From: Phycisphaerales bacterium UBA2421
Lineage (GTDB): Bacteria > Planctomycetota > Phycisphaerae > Tepidisphaerales > Tepidisphaeraceae
Assembly (NCBI GenBank): GCA_002343075.1
Contig: DDRH01000003.1
Location: 56,387-120,386 of the forward strand
Direction: 5' to 3'
DNA length: 64,000 nt
In this document: positions 26,105 to 37,240 of the stretch, piece by piece
Position numbering within the stretch: position 1 is the stretch's first letter
How the letters are laid out: every line of letters starts with the position of its first letter
Program-made: the position numbers and the translations under genes
The notes under the pieces: model-generated
What the model was told of the DNA's origin: nothing
The model's input: only the letters and a program-made list of their open reading frames with translations
Database searches by the model: none

Positions 26105-27829
26105 ATGAAATCTGATTGCGCGCCGCCAATCTCTCCTTCCAACGTTCGCTGCGGCTGTCTGGCGTTACTCATCTCGGCGGCGCTGTTTGCCGCCGTTGCG
26201 CCAACGCTGCGCTGGCTGGAGTTTTCCAGCGGGAGCGAAAATCTGCTCACCGCGACCGTCATCGAGATGCACGCCGGCGGGCCGTGGCTGGTGCCAAACC
26301 TCAACGGCGAGCCGCGCGTTCGCAAACCGCCGTTGCCGGCGTGGGTGGCTGCGGGGCTGGTGCCGAGGTCCGTCATTGCCGAACTTGATTCGCCCGACAC
26401 CAAGGGCCGCGACGAAGCATACCGTCGGCTGGCTTGGTCTGTTCGCTGGCCCGCGCTCGTGATCAGTTGCTTCATCGTTCTGGCGACCTACGAACTAGGT
26501 CGCACGATCGCCGACGCGCAGACCGGCCTTCTGGCGTGCGCCGTGTGTGCGTCGTCCCTGCTATTGCTTCGCTACGGCCGATCAGCGACGACCGACATCC
26601 ACCTGGCGCTGTGGGTCACGGCGACAAACTTGTGTTTGGCCAAGGCTTGGTTTTCAGGCCGACCGCTTCGCTGGCTACCGCTCGCCGGGGCGGCGGCGGG
26701 ATTGGCTTTCATGAGCAAGGGGCCGGTGGGAATGGCGCAGTCCGCGTTACCGGTGCTGGTGTTCGTCGTCGTGCGGTGGTTTTGGTGCAAACGGCGTGCA
26801 GGGGAGACCGGCACCGCAGACGCCCGCGGCGATGTCCACCGCGGCGCGGGTTGGATTGGACTCATTGCAGCGGCCATTCTATTTCTTGCGGTTGCGGCGC
26901 CCTGGGTCGTCTACGTTCTATACGCTGTTCCCGACGCATGGAGTGTGTTCTATACCGAAGTAACGCGCGACGGTGCGACCACGCTCACCGCCGACCCGCT
27001 GCACACTTATCTCGTCCTGATACCAATGATGTTGCCCTGGTCTGTTTTCTTCATGGCTGGATTCATCATGTGTGTGCGCGATTGGCGGCGCAGTCCGGCA
27101 GAGCATCTCTCGTTACTGCTGCTGGTGATTCCGGTGATCGTTATGTCACTCGTGAAGGACAAGAACGAACGATATCTGCTACCGCTGGTGGCGGCGGCGT
27201 CGATTGTGACGGCGTTTGCGCTGAGGCCACAACTGAGGCCCACTTCAATGCAATCGCCGACAGATCGACGCTTGCGGCAGCTTCACATGGCGGTGCTGTT
27301 TTCCGTCGCAATCGGCATTCCCGCCGCAGGGGCCACCGCAACGCTGCAAAAGGGCGGCGAGGCATGGTGGGCTTGGGGTTATGCGGCAGTCGCAGCGGGG
27401 GGGCTGAGCCTGATCCCAATTGCGCTCAGTTTCAGTTATGAGAAGTTTCGGTGGCTGCTCATTTCTGCGACGACGCTTCTCATGTTTACAGCACAAGCGG
27501 TGTTCTTGCATGGATATCGATCGAGCCTGAACGGCCGAAGCGAGATGCTGGCCACCGCCGATGCAATTCGTCTGCATCATCCGAACGCCGAGGTGTTTTA
27601 TGTCGACACGCGCGAGCTTCCCAAGGCCCTCCCGCAGGACCTTCAGATCTACCTAAATCGTTCTGTACGAACAATTTATGGCCGCGCGGCCCTGCCCGAG
27701 CCGACGGAAAATCGGGTTTTGGTGGTGCTTCAGCGGGAGCACGAGCCGGACCCGGCGATTGCGGGATGGCGCCACTTTTTCCGCCATCAGTGGGGCGCGC
27801 GGGGTTGGCACGCCTTGGTTGCCGAATAG
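26105..27829 (+). CDS. GT39/ArnT-like membrane glycosyltransferase
   Basis: The 574-residue polytopic protein has the ArnT/PMT N-terminal layout: a first helix, then a periplasmic loop SGSENLLTATVIEMHAGG followed by NGEPRVRKPPLPAW. The KPPL motif is typical of ArnT-type enzymes. An acidic TTDIHLALW segment and a FMSKGPVG segment follow. It should transfer a sugar from a polyprenyl phosphate to an envelope acceptor. A second gene of the same type lies at 28619-30385, and an EEP-family gene separates them, so the three may serve one envelope-modification pathway. Substrates are unknown. Confidence 0.85.
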   Translation: MKSDCAPPISPSNVRCGCLALLISAALFAAVAPTLRWLEFSSGSENLLTATVIEMHAGGPWLVPNLNGEPRVRKPPLPAWVAAGLVPRSVIAELDSPDTKGRDEAYRRLAWSVRWPALVISCFIVLATYELGRTIADAQTGLLACAVCASSLLLLRYGRSATTDIHLALWVTATNLCLAKAWFSGRPLRWLPLAGAAAGLAFMSKGPVGMAQSALPVLVFVVVRWFWCKRRAGETGTADARGDVHRGAGWIGLIAAAILFLAVAAPWVVYVLYAVPDAWSVFYTEVTRDGATTLTADPLHTYLVLIPMMLPWSVFFMAGFIMCVRDWRRSPAEHLSLLLLVIPVIVMSLVKDKNERYLLPLVAAASIVTAFALRPQLRPTSMQSPTDRRLRQLHMAVLFSVAIGIPAAGATATLQKGGEAWWAWGYAAVAAGGLSLIPIALSFSYEKFRWLLISATTLLMFTAQAVFLHGYRSSLNGRSEMLATADAIRLHHPNAEVFYVDTRELPKALPQDLQIYLNRSVRTIYGRAALPEPTENRVLVVLQREHEPDPAIAGWRHFFRHQWGARGWHALVAE

Positions 27830-27881
27830 CGTCCCCGCCGTTTTGTTTCATGTTGGAAACGGGTAATCAACACTCCAGATT

Positions 27882-28775
27882 ATGAAAGATCGTGCTCGCC
27901 CAAGGCGCTCGCTACTCTCCTGGCTCTTCGTGCTACTGGTTGTGGTGGCGATTCTGGTCGTGGTAAACGGGTCAATTCGCAGGACCGCGCGGCCCCGTGT
28001 GGGCGACTTTCTTTCGACTAATACCGGCACGTATGACTCTCACGCGCGGGCGTCATTCCGCATTGCATTGCTCAATGCCCGAAGCGGTCGCGGCGGCGAC
28101 GGGCGCGTTGACCTCCGCCGGACGGCGTCGTTGCTGCAGAGCTTTGATGTCATTGGACTTAACGAAGTTCGGGGCAGGCTGTTCGGTTCGCCAGCCAACC
28201 AGGCCGAGGAGATTGCCCGGCTACTTCGGTCGCCGTGGATGTTTGCGCCCAGCGAGCGGCGCTTCTGGCACGACTCGTTCGGCAATGCCTTGCTGAGCCA
28301 TGTACCGGTTCACTTCTATCAGGTGATCAACCTGCCAAGCACGCAGTGGGCCGGCGATCGAAATGTCTTGCTGGCGAAGATCTCCCTGGAGACTGGCACA
28401 CTTAATCTGCTCATCACGCACCTCGATCGCACCAACGATCGGCCGATACAGTTTCGGGCGGTTAAAGAGCTCTTTCTTGCGCTCGAACCTCCGGCGATTC
28501 TCATGGGAGACCTGAATACAACCGCCGGTGATGTTCTGATGAAGGAGCTTCTTCAGACCGCTGGCGTCTCTGATGTGATTGGCGATACTGACGGAGTTGC
28601 AGCGAAGGAGCGCGTCGATTGGATTCTGATCCGCGGCATGGAAGTACTGGAGGCGGGGGCGGTGGAGTCGGACGCGTCGGACCACCCGATGGTCTGGGCG
28701 CACCTGACGATCGCGCCGGTGCCCCTGGAACGCCCGAGTACCACCAAGCCGGCAAAATCTCCCCGCCGCGACTAG
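27882..28775 (+). CDS. Membrane-anchored endonuclease/exonuclease/phosphatase family protein
   Basis: The 297-residue product has an N-terminal membrane helix (LLSWLFVLLVVVAILVVVNG) and an extracytoplasmic EEP domain. Metal-binding and catalytic motifs are visible: LNARSGR, IGLNEVRG, LITHLDR, MGDLNTTAGD, VDWILIRG and SDHPMVWAH. Members hydrolyse phosphodiesters in nucleic acids, inositol phosphates or sphingomyelin. Location outside the membrane and between two GT39-like genes favours a lipid or glycan phosphodiester, but this is inference. Its 3' end overlaps the longest form of the next gene by 157 bases. Confidence 0.85.
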   Translation: MKDRARPRRSLLSWLFVLLVVVAILVVVNGSIRRTARPRVGDFLSTNTGTYDSHARASFRIALLNARSGRGGDGRVDLRRTASLLQSFDVIGLNEVRGRLFGSPANQAEEIARLLRSPWMFAPSERRFWHDSFGNALLSHVPVHFYQVINLPSTQWAGDRNVLLAKISLETGTLNLLITHLDRTNDRPIQFRAVKELFLALEPPAILMGDLNTTAGDVLMKELLQTAGVSDVIGDTDGVAAKERVDWILIRGMEVLEAGAVESDASDHPMVWAHLTIAPVPLERPSTTKPAKSPRRD

Positions 28776-30385
28776 GAGTAGGCAATGCGACCGTCGTTGC
28801 CCTGTTTTCTGTCAGCCTGCTGTTAATCAACATCAATGCACTGGTTCTCTCGCGCCACGAAGTGTTTGCAGCACAGCCGGCGCGGGAAATGCTGAGCGAC
28901 AATCATTGGATTGTTCCAACCATCGCCGGTGAATATCGCGTGAACAAACCGCCCACAATGGGTTGGTTTATCGCCGCATCGATGATGGTCTTTCAGAGCA
29001 AGGCCGAGTGGGTGGCCCGGCTGCCCGCGATGCTTGCAGGGGTGGGTACATGCCTGCTTCTGGCGAGCATGACGACACGGCACCTGGGACGGCGCGTCGG
29101 GCTCTTAACGGGCCTTTTGACGGCCACCAGCCTATTCGTACTCACACAGGCCCGCCTGAGCGAGGCGGATATGCCGCTGGTGATGTTTGTGGTGCTCGCG
29201 TTCTGGGTCATTTCTCGGTTCATCCATCAAGCGGAAGTTGGCAAAACAGAACTCGCCGCCGCGGCCCCTGTCGTGGGGTGGAGCGTCATGTTCTTCTTCG
29301 CTGTTGGCATGTCGTTTTTGCTGAAGGGGGTCGGGCCAATTTTTGTGCTTCCTGCTGCGGTGGTCTATGCCGGCTTGGCACGCGACCGGCAAGCATGGCG
29401 AATCATGATCCATCCGGCGGGGCTGGTTCTCTTCATCGTCATGCTCGTCGCATGGCCGACTGCGGCGTACTACACCCATCCGCAGATTGTCGATGCGTGG
29501 AATCGCGAGATTATTCAGCGGGTGACCGGCAGCCTTGGTGAAACACTTGGCAAAGGTGATCCGTTCTTTCTTTATCTCTATACGATTCCGATGTTGCTAC
29601 TGCCGTGGTTTCCGTTGACCGTCATCGGGGCGGTAGCTGCGGTGAAGCGTCAGTGGTTTCGACATCGATTCGGCTTGTTGCTGCTCTGTTGGTTCGGCGT
29701 CGGGTTTGTGCTGCTGCACTTCAACTCGTGGAAACACCTGCACTATTCGATGCCCATCCTGCCGGCGTGCATGCCCGCGGCGGGGGTGGGGCTGGTGCTG
29801 CTGCTGCGCTACAACTACGCGCAGAAAAAGCCAAGACACCTCCTCACCACGGTGGCGATTCTCCTGACGTGTGGTATCGCGGCGGCCGTGTTTCGATTTC
29901 AGAAGTTTCCGGGCGCGACCGACATCGCAATACTCATCGGGCTTTTGGGAATCGGTGCGGCTGTGCTGCCGTGGCTGGAACACAAGCGATGGCTGAAGCT
30001 CCAGATTGCGTGGATGTTTGCGCTGGCGTGGCTCATCGTGGCCGGCGTGTTCTGGCGGGTTGTTCCGCATCACGACGCCTACCGCAGCAGCGCCGAACTG
30101 GCACGAAGGGTCAATGAGATCGTGCCGAAAACGATGCCCGTCACGCTTTTCGGCCTGGGCGAGCACCATATCGCTTACTATCTCGACCGACCGATGCGCC
30201 GCATCGACGACCTCACCCGCGGGAGTGACGTCGCTGCATTACCTCGGCCTGCCTATGTGCTAGCCGAGGCGCTTGCCGAACCGCTGTTGGAGAAAGTGGC
30301 GCGGGTCGAAGCGCTGGATAAACGGCACGCACTTGGCAAAAGGGAAGCCGAGGCAAATCGAGTGAAGCTTTACATCATTCGATGA
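28619..30385 (+). CDS. GT39/ArnT-like membrane glycosyltransferase, start uncertain
   Basis: The polytopic protein of up to 588 residues has ArnT/PMT features: the loop LSRHEVFAAQPAREMLSDN, then YRVNKPPTMGWF, LSEADMPLVMFV, FLLKGVGP and LHFNSWKHLHYSMPI. It resembles the gene at 26105 and probably shares its donor class. The start is unusual. The first helix begins near residue 57, and no ATG, GTG or TTG is available between TTG 28619 and that helix. TTG 28619 has AAGGAG 8 bases upstream but lies inside the EEP gene and adds a Gly/Pro-rich extension. A rare CTG start further in is the alternative. Confidence 0.82.
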   Translation: MDSDPRHGSTGGGGGGVGRVGPPDGLGAPDDRAGAPGTPEYHQAGKISPPRLGVGNATVVALFSVSLLLININALVLSRHEVFAAQPAREMLSDNHWIVPTIAGEYRVNKPPTMGWFIAASMMVFQSKAEWVARLPAMLAGVGTCLLLASMTTRHLGRRVGLLTGLLTATSLFVLTQARLSEADMPLVMFVVLAFWVISRFIHQAEVGKTELAAAAPVVGWSVMFFFAVGMSFLLKGVGPIFVLPAAVVYAGLARDRQAWRIMIHPAGLVLFIVMLVAWPTAAYYTHPQIVDAWNREIIQRVTGSLGETLGKGDPFFLYLYTIPMLLLPWFPLTVIGAVAAVKRQWFRHRFGLLLLCWFGVGFVLLHFNSWKHLHYSMPILPACMPAAGVGLVLLLRYNYAQKKPRHLLTTVAILLTCGIAAAVFRFQKFPGATDIAILIGLLGIGAAVLPWLEHKRWLKLQIAWMFALAWLIVAGVFWRVVPHHDAYRSSAELARRVNEIVPKTMPVTLFGLGEHHIAYYLDRPMRRIDDLTRGSDVAALPRPAYVLAEALAEPLLEKVARVEALDKRHALGKREAEANRVKLYIIR

Positions 30386-30411
30386 GCCGCGCCGTGTTTG
30401 GCGCGTCTCAC
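30384..30411. terminator. Hairpin between convergent genes
   Basis: CGCGCC (30388-30393) and GGCGCG (30400-30405) form a perfect 6-base stem with a 6-base loop, extended by GAG/CTC outside a mismatch. It sits in the 22-base gap between two convergent stops and could end transcription both ways. There is no T-tract on either side. Confidence 0.4.
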
Positions 30412-31193
30412 TCTGAATACTCGCACCATGTCTTGGGCGTCTCCCAGACGGTCACGCTCGCAAGCGCGGCACCCGCTGCAGCGGTCTTGGGTTTGAGTAG
30501 CTGAAAAATGACTGCGGCGATGTTCTCCACGCTGGGGATCACCGAATGAAACTCCGGCACTTCAAGATTCAGGTGCTTATGGTCCAGCTTCTGAATCACC
30601 GTCTCATGCACGATCCGCTCAAGCTCAGAGACCGCGATCACCACTCCCGCGGGATTGGGCTGCCCGCGAACTGTCACCTGCACTTCGTAGTTGTGGCCGT
30701 GGCCGTGCGGGTTATTGCACTTTCCATATGTCCGCACATTTTCTGCGTCGGAAAGATTCGGATTGTGAAGCCGGTGTGCTGCGGAGAACTCAAACTTTTG
30801 GCTTAGCCGGGTCATGGGTAGTTCCTTTGTCACGGCAGCGATCGAACAAAATGGCGAAAATGCGATCTCAAGCCTCTCCAGCGCGACGCCGGGCCATGCG
30901 CCCCCGAGCGCCCGAACCACCTCCGCGGGGATGCAGCCGAGTCGCGATGACTGGTGCGGGTCGCGATAGGAGCTCAATAAAATCGGGACAGCGCGCTCGC
31001 GGGCAACCTGATCGATCTGTTTGATGTTCCGCAGATAGCTGCTGCTCGGGTCGAGTGCTCCGGTGAGGGTGATGCGAAGGGCAAGCCAGGGCCCGATCGC
31101 GCTGACCGCCGGCACTCCACCGTGGCCGTTGAGCGCAGAATCCGGGCCGGCCTCGGTCACCGCGAATCGAACTTCTCTTGTGAGCCGATACAC
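30408..31193 (-). CDS. Two-domain 6-pyruvoyl-tetrahydropterin synthase/QueD-like protein
   Basis: The 261-residue protein has two tandem copies of the 6-PTPS fold. The C-terminal copy (from about residue 125) is complete: zinc ligands in FSAAHRLHN and NPHGHGHNY, the catalytic Cys in GKCNNP, and LDHKHLN plus PSVEN. The N-terminal copy (YRLTREVRFAV, WLALRITLTG, YLRNIKQIDQ) keeps the fold pattern but lacks the His/Cys residues, so it is probably structural. The product acts in tetrahydropterin or queuosine synthesis. GTG 31193 is chosen because TATAAT ends 7 bases upstream. Confidence 0.85.
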   Translation of the reverse strand: MYRLTREVRFAVTEAGPDSALNGHGGVPAVSAIGPWLALRITLTGALDPSSSYLRNIKQIDQVARERAVPILLSSYRDPHQSSRLGCIPAEVVRALGGAWPGVALERLEIAFSPFCSIAAVTKELPMTRLSQKFEFSAAHRLHNPNLSDAENVRTYGKCNNPHGHGHNYEVQVTVRGQPNPAGVVIAVSELERIVHETVIQKLDHKHLNLEVPEFHSVIPSVENIAAVIFQLLKPKTAAAGAALASVTVWETPKTWCEYSE

Positions 31194-31200
31194 AGTCGAG

Positions 31201-31206
31201 ATTATA
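31201..31206 (-). promoter_or_regulatory. Consensus -10 (TATAAT) 7 bases before the 6-PTPS GTG start
   Basis: On the minus strand a perfect TATAAT is followed by 7 bases and GTG 31193. No Shine-Dalgarno sequence is present and the -35 at 17 bases is weak (TGAATT). It predicts a leaderless transcript that starts with GUG. Confidence 0.55.
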
Positions 31207-31238
31207 GGCAGGAACCGGCACAAAATTCACCGCCGTGA

Positions 31239-33821
<2,583 letters not shown>

Positions 33822-33826
33822 TGAGG

Positions 33827-34876
33827 CTACGTTGCATTAAAGAGATTTGACTCTTGTCCCGGTTGCCAGAGTCCGTTTTCCGTGATCCACGCCGTAATCA
33901 GCGCCGCGGGGGTGACATCGAATGCGGGGTTGAACACCGTCGCGCCGGCCATCATTTGCGGCATGACTTCGGTCGGGTCGCGGTGCTCGATTGGGATTTG
34001 AGTTCCATCCCCTAACGCGAGATCGATTGTGCTCGTAGGTGCCGCTACGAAAAATGGTGCGCCGAAGTGTCTTGCGATGATTGCCACGCCGTGCGTGCCG
34101 ATTTTGTTGGCGGTATCACCATTCGCCGCGATACGGTCGGCACCAACGATGATCGCGTCAATCTTCCCCTGGCTCATCAGGCTCGCCGCCATGTTGTCGC
34201 AGAGCACGGTGACCGGAATGCCCGCGTGCGCCAGTTCATGTGCGGTCAGCCGTGCGCCCTGCAGGAGCGGGCGCGTTTCGTCAGCGAAGACCTGAAACTT
34301 CACGCCGCGCTCGTGCCCCCAATACAGCGGCGCCAGCGCCGTTCCGATGCCGGCAGTGGCAAGCGCCCCCGCGTTGCAATGGGTCAGGATTCGTAGCGGC
34401 TCGCTCTTACCGAGGGATTGCAACACCGCCAACCCATGTTGCCCAATCTTCTGGCAGCAGGCGATGTCTTCAGCTTCGATTTTTCTGCATTCATCGAGAA
34501 TCTGATGTTTGAATGCCGCGACGGCATCACCGCCAGCAACATTCGCGAGTGCTGCGGGCGCGATTGAACAGCGCTTGATGCGGTCCAGCGCCCAGAACAA
34601 GTTGACCGCGGTCGGGCGCGATGTGGCGAGATAGTCGCACGCTGTGTGCAGCTTCTCTCGCAGAACATCAACGCAAGCGTCGACGGTCGAAATGGAAAGA
34701 AACGCCCCATAGCCCGCCGCGACGCCAATCGCCGGCGCGCCGCGCACCGCGAGACACCTGATCGCATCCCACACCATGCGTTCGTTGGTGCAATTGATGT
34801 ACACCGTCTCAGCCGGAAGCCGGGTTTGGTCAAGCAGGCGCAGCGACGTGTCCGTCCATTGAAGAGTCTTGAGCAT
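33827..34876 (-). CDS. mtnA: S-methyl-5-thioribose-1-phosphate isomerase
   Basis: The 349-residue enzyme converts methylthioribose-1-phosphate to methylthioribulose-1-phosphate in the methionine salvage pathway. Family hallmarks are RGAPAIGVAA, ILTHCNAGALAT with the catalytic Cys, ETRPLLQGARLTA, DNMAASLM, VGADRIAANGDTANKIGT and the FNPAFDVTP end. Its ATG overlaps the upstream stop as TGATG, making it the third gene of a coupled operon. The stop lies only 5 bases from the convergent gyrB stop. An eIF2B-like function is unlikely given the catalytic Cys. Confidence 0.95.
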   Translation of the reverse strand: MLKTLQWTDTSLRLLDQTRLPAETVYINCTNERMVWDAIRCLAVRGAPAIGVAAGYGAFLSISTVDACVDVLREKLHTACDYLATSRPTAVNLFWALDRIKRCSIAPAALANVAGGDAVAAFKHQILDECRKIEAEDIACCQKIGQHGLAVLQSLGKSEPLRILTHCNAGALATAGIGTALAPLYWGHERGVKFQVFADETRPLLQGARLTAHELAHAGIPVTVLCDNMAASLMSQGKIDAIIVGADRIAANGDTANKIGTHGVAIIARHFGAPFFVAAPTSTIDLALGDGTQIPIEHRDPTEVMPQMMAGATVFNPAFDVTPAALITAWITENGLWQPGQESNLFNAT

Positions 34877-35631
34877 CAGGCCCCACCGGCTTTCTCGCGC
34901 GCCAACTGCCGAGCCGTGTTGCTCAGCTTCTGGTGTGCCAGCTCGCAGGCATAGTCGATCTCAATCGTGCGTCGATAGGCCGTAATACGCTGTCGCAGGT
35001 CGCGGGTAGCTTCGGCCATCGCTAAGAACGGTTTATGCAGGCGCTCCCAAAGACTCATGGTGTGCGCGAAGGTCGCTGTATCGCCCATCCTCGCTCCCTT
35101 TGGGAGTTCTGCAATCGGGAGCAAGACGCTGTGTGGCGGCAGGCGCTGGATGAGACGGTCAATAGGCATTTCTTCCGGGGCCGGAACCGCGACGGCTGCA
35201 TTTGGCAAAACTGCGACCGCGCGACCGCCGCCGGTAATCGGATAGACGGCTGCCAAAAAGGTCTCGACGTAAAGCTGTTTTGCAGCGGCAACTTCGCGAA
35301 ACTGCAGCGCAGGCTCAATTGTCCCCCAGCCGGCGATGAGCAACTGCCCATGCGGCACCTGCCGGGCGATGGCGGCGGCATCGGGGCTCTCACTTTCTGA
35401 TTGTGCGACAAAGTCGAGCTTAATCGTGCCTTCCCCGCATCGCTGGCGTCGCTGCCGACGGCACTCCTGCAGCGGCATGTAGAGCCGGGCGACGGTGTCC
35501 CAGTCGCCGGTTTGTACCGCAGCCGACTCTGCCTGAAGCAGCGCCGCCTCGGCCTGCAGGTAGCGCATCGCCACCAGATGCTCCTGCCCGGCGAGACAAA
35601 GCGATTGAAGTTGGTCGGGGGAGTCGTTCAT
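34876..35631 (-). CDS. Protein of unknown function upstream of mtnA
   Basis: The 251-residue cytosolic product has an alpha-helical N-terminus (QSLCLAGQEHLVAMRYLQAE, ALLQAESAAVQTGDWDTVAR) that looks like one or two TPR-like helical pairs. A Rossmann-like middle (GQLLIAGWGTIEPALQFREV) and a helical C-terminus follow. I do not recognise the family. Start and stop overlap both neighbours by 4 bases and 1 base (ATGA and TGATG), so it is strictly co-expressed with mtnA and the exported protein upstream. A scaffold or regulator role is possible but not shown. Confidence 0.75.
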   Translation of the reverse strand: MNDSPDQLQSLCLAGQEHLVAMRYLQAEAALLQAESAAVQTGDWDTVARLYMPLQECRRQRRQRCGEGTIKLDFVAQSESESPDAAAIARQVPHGQLLIAGWGTIEPALQFREVAAAKQLYVETFLAAVYPITGGGRAVAVLPNAAVAVPAPEEMPIDRLIQRLPPHSVLLPIAELPKGARMGDTATFAHTMSLWERLHKPFLAMAEATRDLRQRITAYRRTIEIDYACELAHQKLSNTARQLAREKAGGA

Positions 35632-36737
35632 TTGGCGATCAGTTCGTTGGTGAGATCAATCCCGGTCTGTTCCGCGATGAGTTTCACCATCGCTACACCG
35701 TCGGCGGGGCGTTGATCCTTGATGGCATTAATCGCCTTCGCCAAGCTGCCACGCGGGGCGCGCTGCATCAGTTGATAGACGACCGAGGTGGCGCGGCGGC
35801 GGTACGCGTCCAGATACGCCCCCTGAAACTGCGGCCGAAGGTCATCGCTGGTCATTGGGTTGAGCAGATTGACCGTGGCCATACGAATTGGGTTGCGTGG
35901 CTCGTCGGTGGTCATTCTCTGCAAGTATGACTGCTCATTCATCCCATTGATCGCCGAGAGATATTGTGCCGAAAGCACCGCGGTCGTGCCGAGGGCGAAC
36001 CACTCCTGGGAATCGCTCAGTTCCATCGGCTTAAAAACGTTTTGCCCGATGAAGCCAACAAACGCCATCTGCACAGCGAACTCGCTTTGAATTGAAAGCT
36101 CGTAGGCGAGCTTCTGTTCTGCGGTGGCGATCGAATCCAGCAAAACGCGCCGGCGGGTGGGCATGTCGTGTTCGGGTTCGTAGAGCGCCGGAAGCAGGAT
36201 GTCATCGCTGTCGGCGGACAGCGACATGTTCACACTCTGATTGATCGCAATCCGGTCGGCGGCTCGGTTGAGATAGAACAGCGGGTTCTCCCAACCCTGC
36301 TTGACGATTCTCCTCACGACAGGCTCGGTACTCACCATGTAATAAATCGGAGGATCGAATGCGGCAGACTGCCGCAGCACAGGCAGCAAATTCTCGTCAA
36401 ACATCTTCCGCGGGCCAGAGGCGTCAGGGAGTCCGAGATCGCTCGCGATGCGCTCGCAGAGTACGTCGCGCTGTTCCGAAGCGCGTTCGAGTAGCGTGAC
36501 AGGCATGGTGCTCGGCAGGGTGGCGGGGGTGGCATCGGTCAGGGCCTGTCTCACCCAAGGCTCGTCCCCTTCCTGGCAAATCGCGCGGCGGCGATCGACG
36601 GCGACGATCTTGAAATCCGGCGGCACAATCAGCAACCGGCGCGGCGGTTTTGACTCCGGGCCGGCTTCCTGGGCAATCGCGACCGGGACGGTGAATAGCA
36701 GAGCAAGGCAGAGGGCAATCAGATGGCGAGTTGGCAT
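35628..36737 (-). CDS. Exported protein of unknown function, first gene of the mtnA operon
   Basis: The 369-residue product has a clear signal peptide (MPTRHLIALCLALLFTVPVAIAQ) and a mature part rich in helices. LLPALYEPEHDMPTRRRVLLDS and the EQKLAYELSIQSEF region suggest a periplasmic helical domain. No enzyme motif is recognised. ATG 36737 is chosen because it directly starts the signal peptide and TAAACT lies 10 bases upstream with a TTAGCA -35. An upstream GTG at 36806 would add an unlikely extension. It is coupled to the next gene by ATGA. Confidence 0.75.
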   Translation of the reverse strand: MPTRHLIALCLALLFTVPVAIAQEAGPESKPPRRLLIVPPDFKIVAVDRRRAICQEGDEPWVRQALTDATPATLPSTMPVTLLERASEQRDVLCERIASDLGLPDASGPRKMFDENLLPVLRQSAAFDPPIYYMVSTEPVVRRIVKQGWENPLFYLNRAADRIAINQSVNMSLSADSDDILLPALYEPEHDMPTRRRVLLDSIATAEQKLAYELSIQSEFAVQMAFVGFIGQNVFKPMELSDSQEWFALGTTAVLSAQYLSAINGMNEQSYLQRMTTDEPRNPIRMATVNLLNPMTSDDLRPQFQGAYLDAYRRRATSVVYQLMQRAPRGSLAKAINAIKDQRPADGVAMVKLIAEQTGIDLTNELIAK

Positions 36738-36747
36738 GGCGCCCGGC

Positions 36748-36776
36748 AGTTTACCGTGTTGCAGGCTATCTGCTAA
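36748..36776 (-). promoter_or_regulatory. Promoter of the mtnA operon
   Basis: On the minus strand TTAGCA (36776-36771), 17 bases and TAAACT (36753-36748) end 10 bases before ATG 36737. The predicted leader is about 3 bases. No Shine-Dalgarno sequence. Confidence 0.45.
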
Positions 36777-37135
36777 CCGACCGCCGTTCGGGCGATGCTG
36801 CACCACTTACAATCGCAGGTGCCCGGTGATCGGATGGAGGGGCGCATTTGCGGGGTGATGGGGCAATGTTCGTCATGATCGCGCGCTTTGGCGATGGTCG
36901 GACATCCGCACCCGTCGACCGCCTCGTTTCGCACGGGCAGGCTGAGGAATGGCCTGCCGCAATAAGTGATATTGCGGTGTACAAACCGCATTGGGCACCG
37001 TTCGCAGAGCAGGGCACGGTCTTTCCACCCCGCATGGTCGCCAAGCAAACCCATCCGCCGAAGCCGATCCTTCGCCGCCGACGCTGCGGCGCGGCTGATT
37101 CGGGCGAAGTTGGTGCGACAGCAGGTGGCGAACAT
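36773..37135 (-). CDS. Small cysteine-rich protein, possible zinc-binding
   Basis: The 120-residue product has a basic N-terminus and a series of Cys/His motifs: CERCPMRF, YCGRPF, DGCGCPTIAKA, DEHCPIT and CDCKWC. The order CxxC, CG, CGC, then K and CP, resembles small Cys-rich proteins found in phages and many bacteria that probably bind zinc. The opposite strand carries an in-frame extension of the gene at 37241 over the same bases, but that stretch has no recognisable signal. The stop lies within the mtnA operon promoter region. No clear ribosome site is seen. Confidence 0.45.
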   Translation of the reverse strand: MFATCCRTNFARISRAAASAAKDRLRRMGLLGDHAGWKDRALLCERCPMRFVHRNITYCGRPFLSLPVRNEAVDGCGCPTIAKARDHDEHCPITPQMRPSIRSPGTCDCKWCSIARTAVG

Positions 37136-37240
37136 CTCACATTGCTTATCGGACGAATTGCCCTCGCCTCATCGTCAATTTTGTCGCCGATTTTGCTGGA
37201 ACTTCCTGGCAGCCTCGGTAATGTAAGTTGTGAGAGATTC

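Noticed and set aside
26434..27441. 335-residue open frame inside the ArnT-like gene
   Set aside because: Shadow frame; the other frame encodes the conserved KPPL motif and membrane helices.
36848..37240. In-frame extension of the exported Cys-rich gene at 37241
   Set aside because: It would bury the signal peptide in the middle of the protein and has no domain. The opposite strand has a more protein-like Cys-rich frame there.
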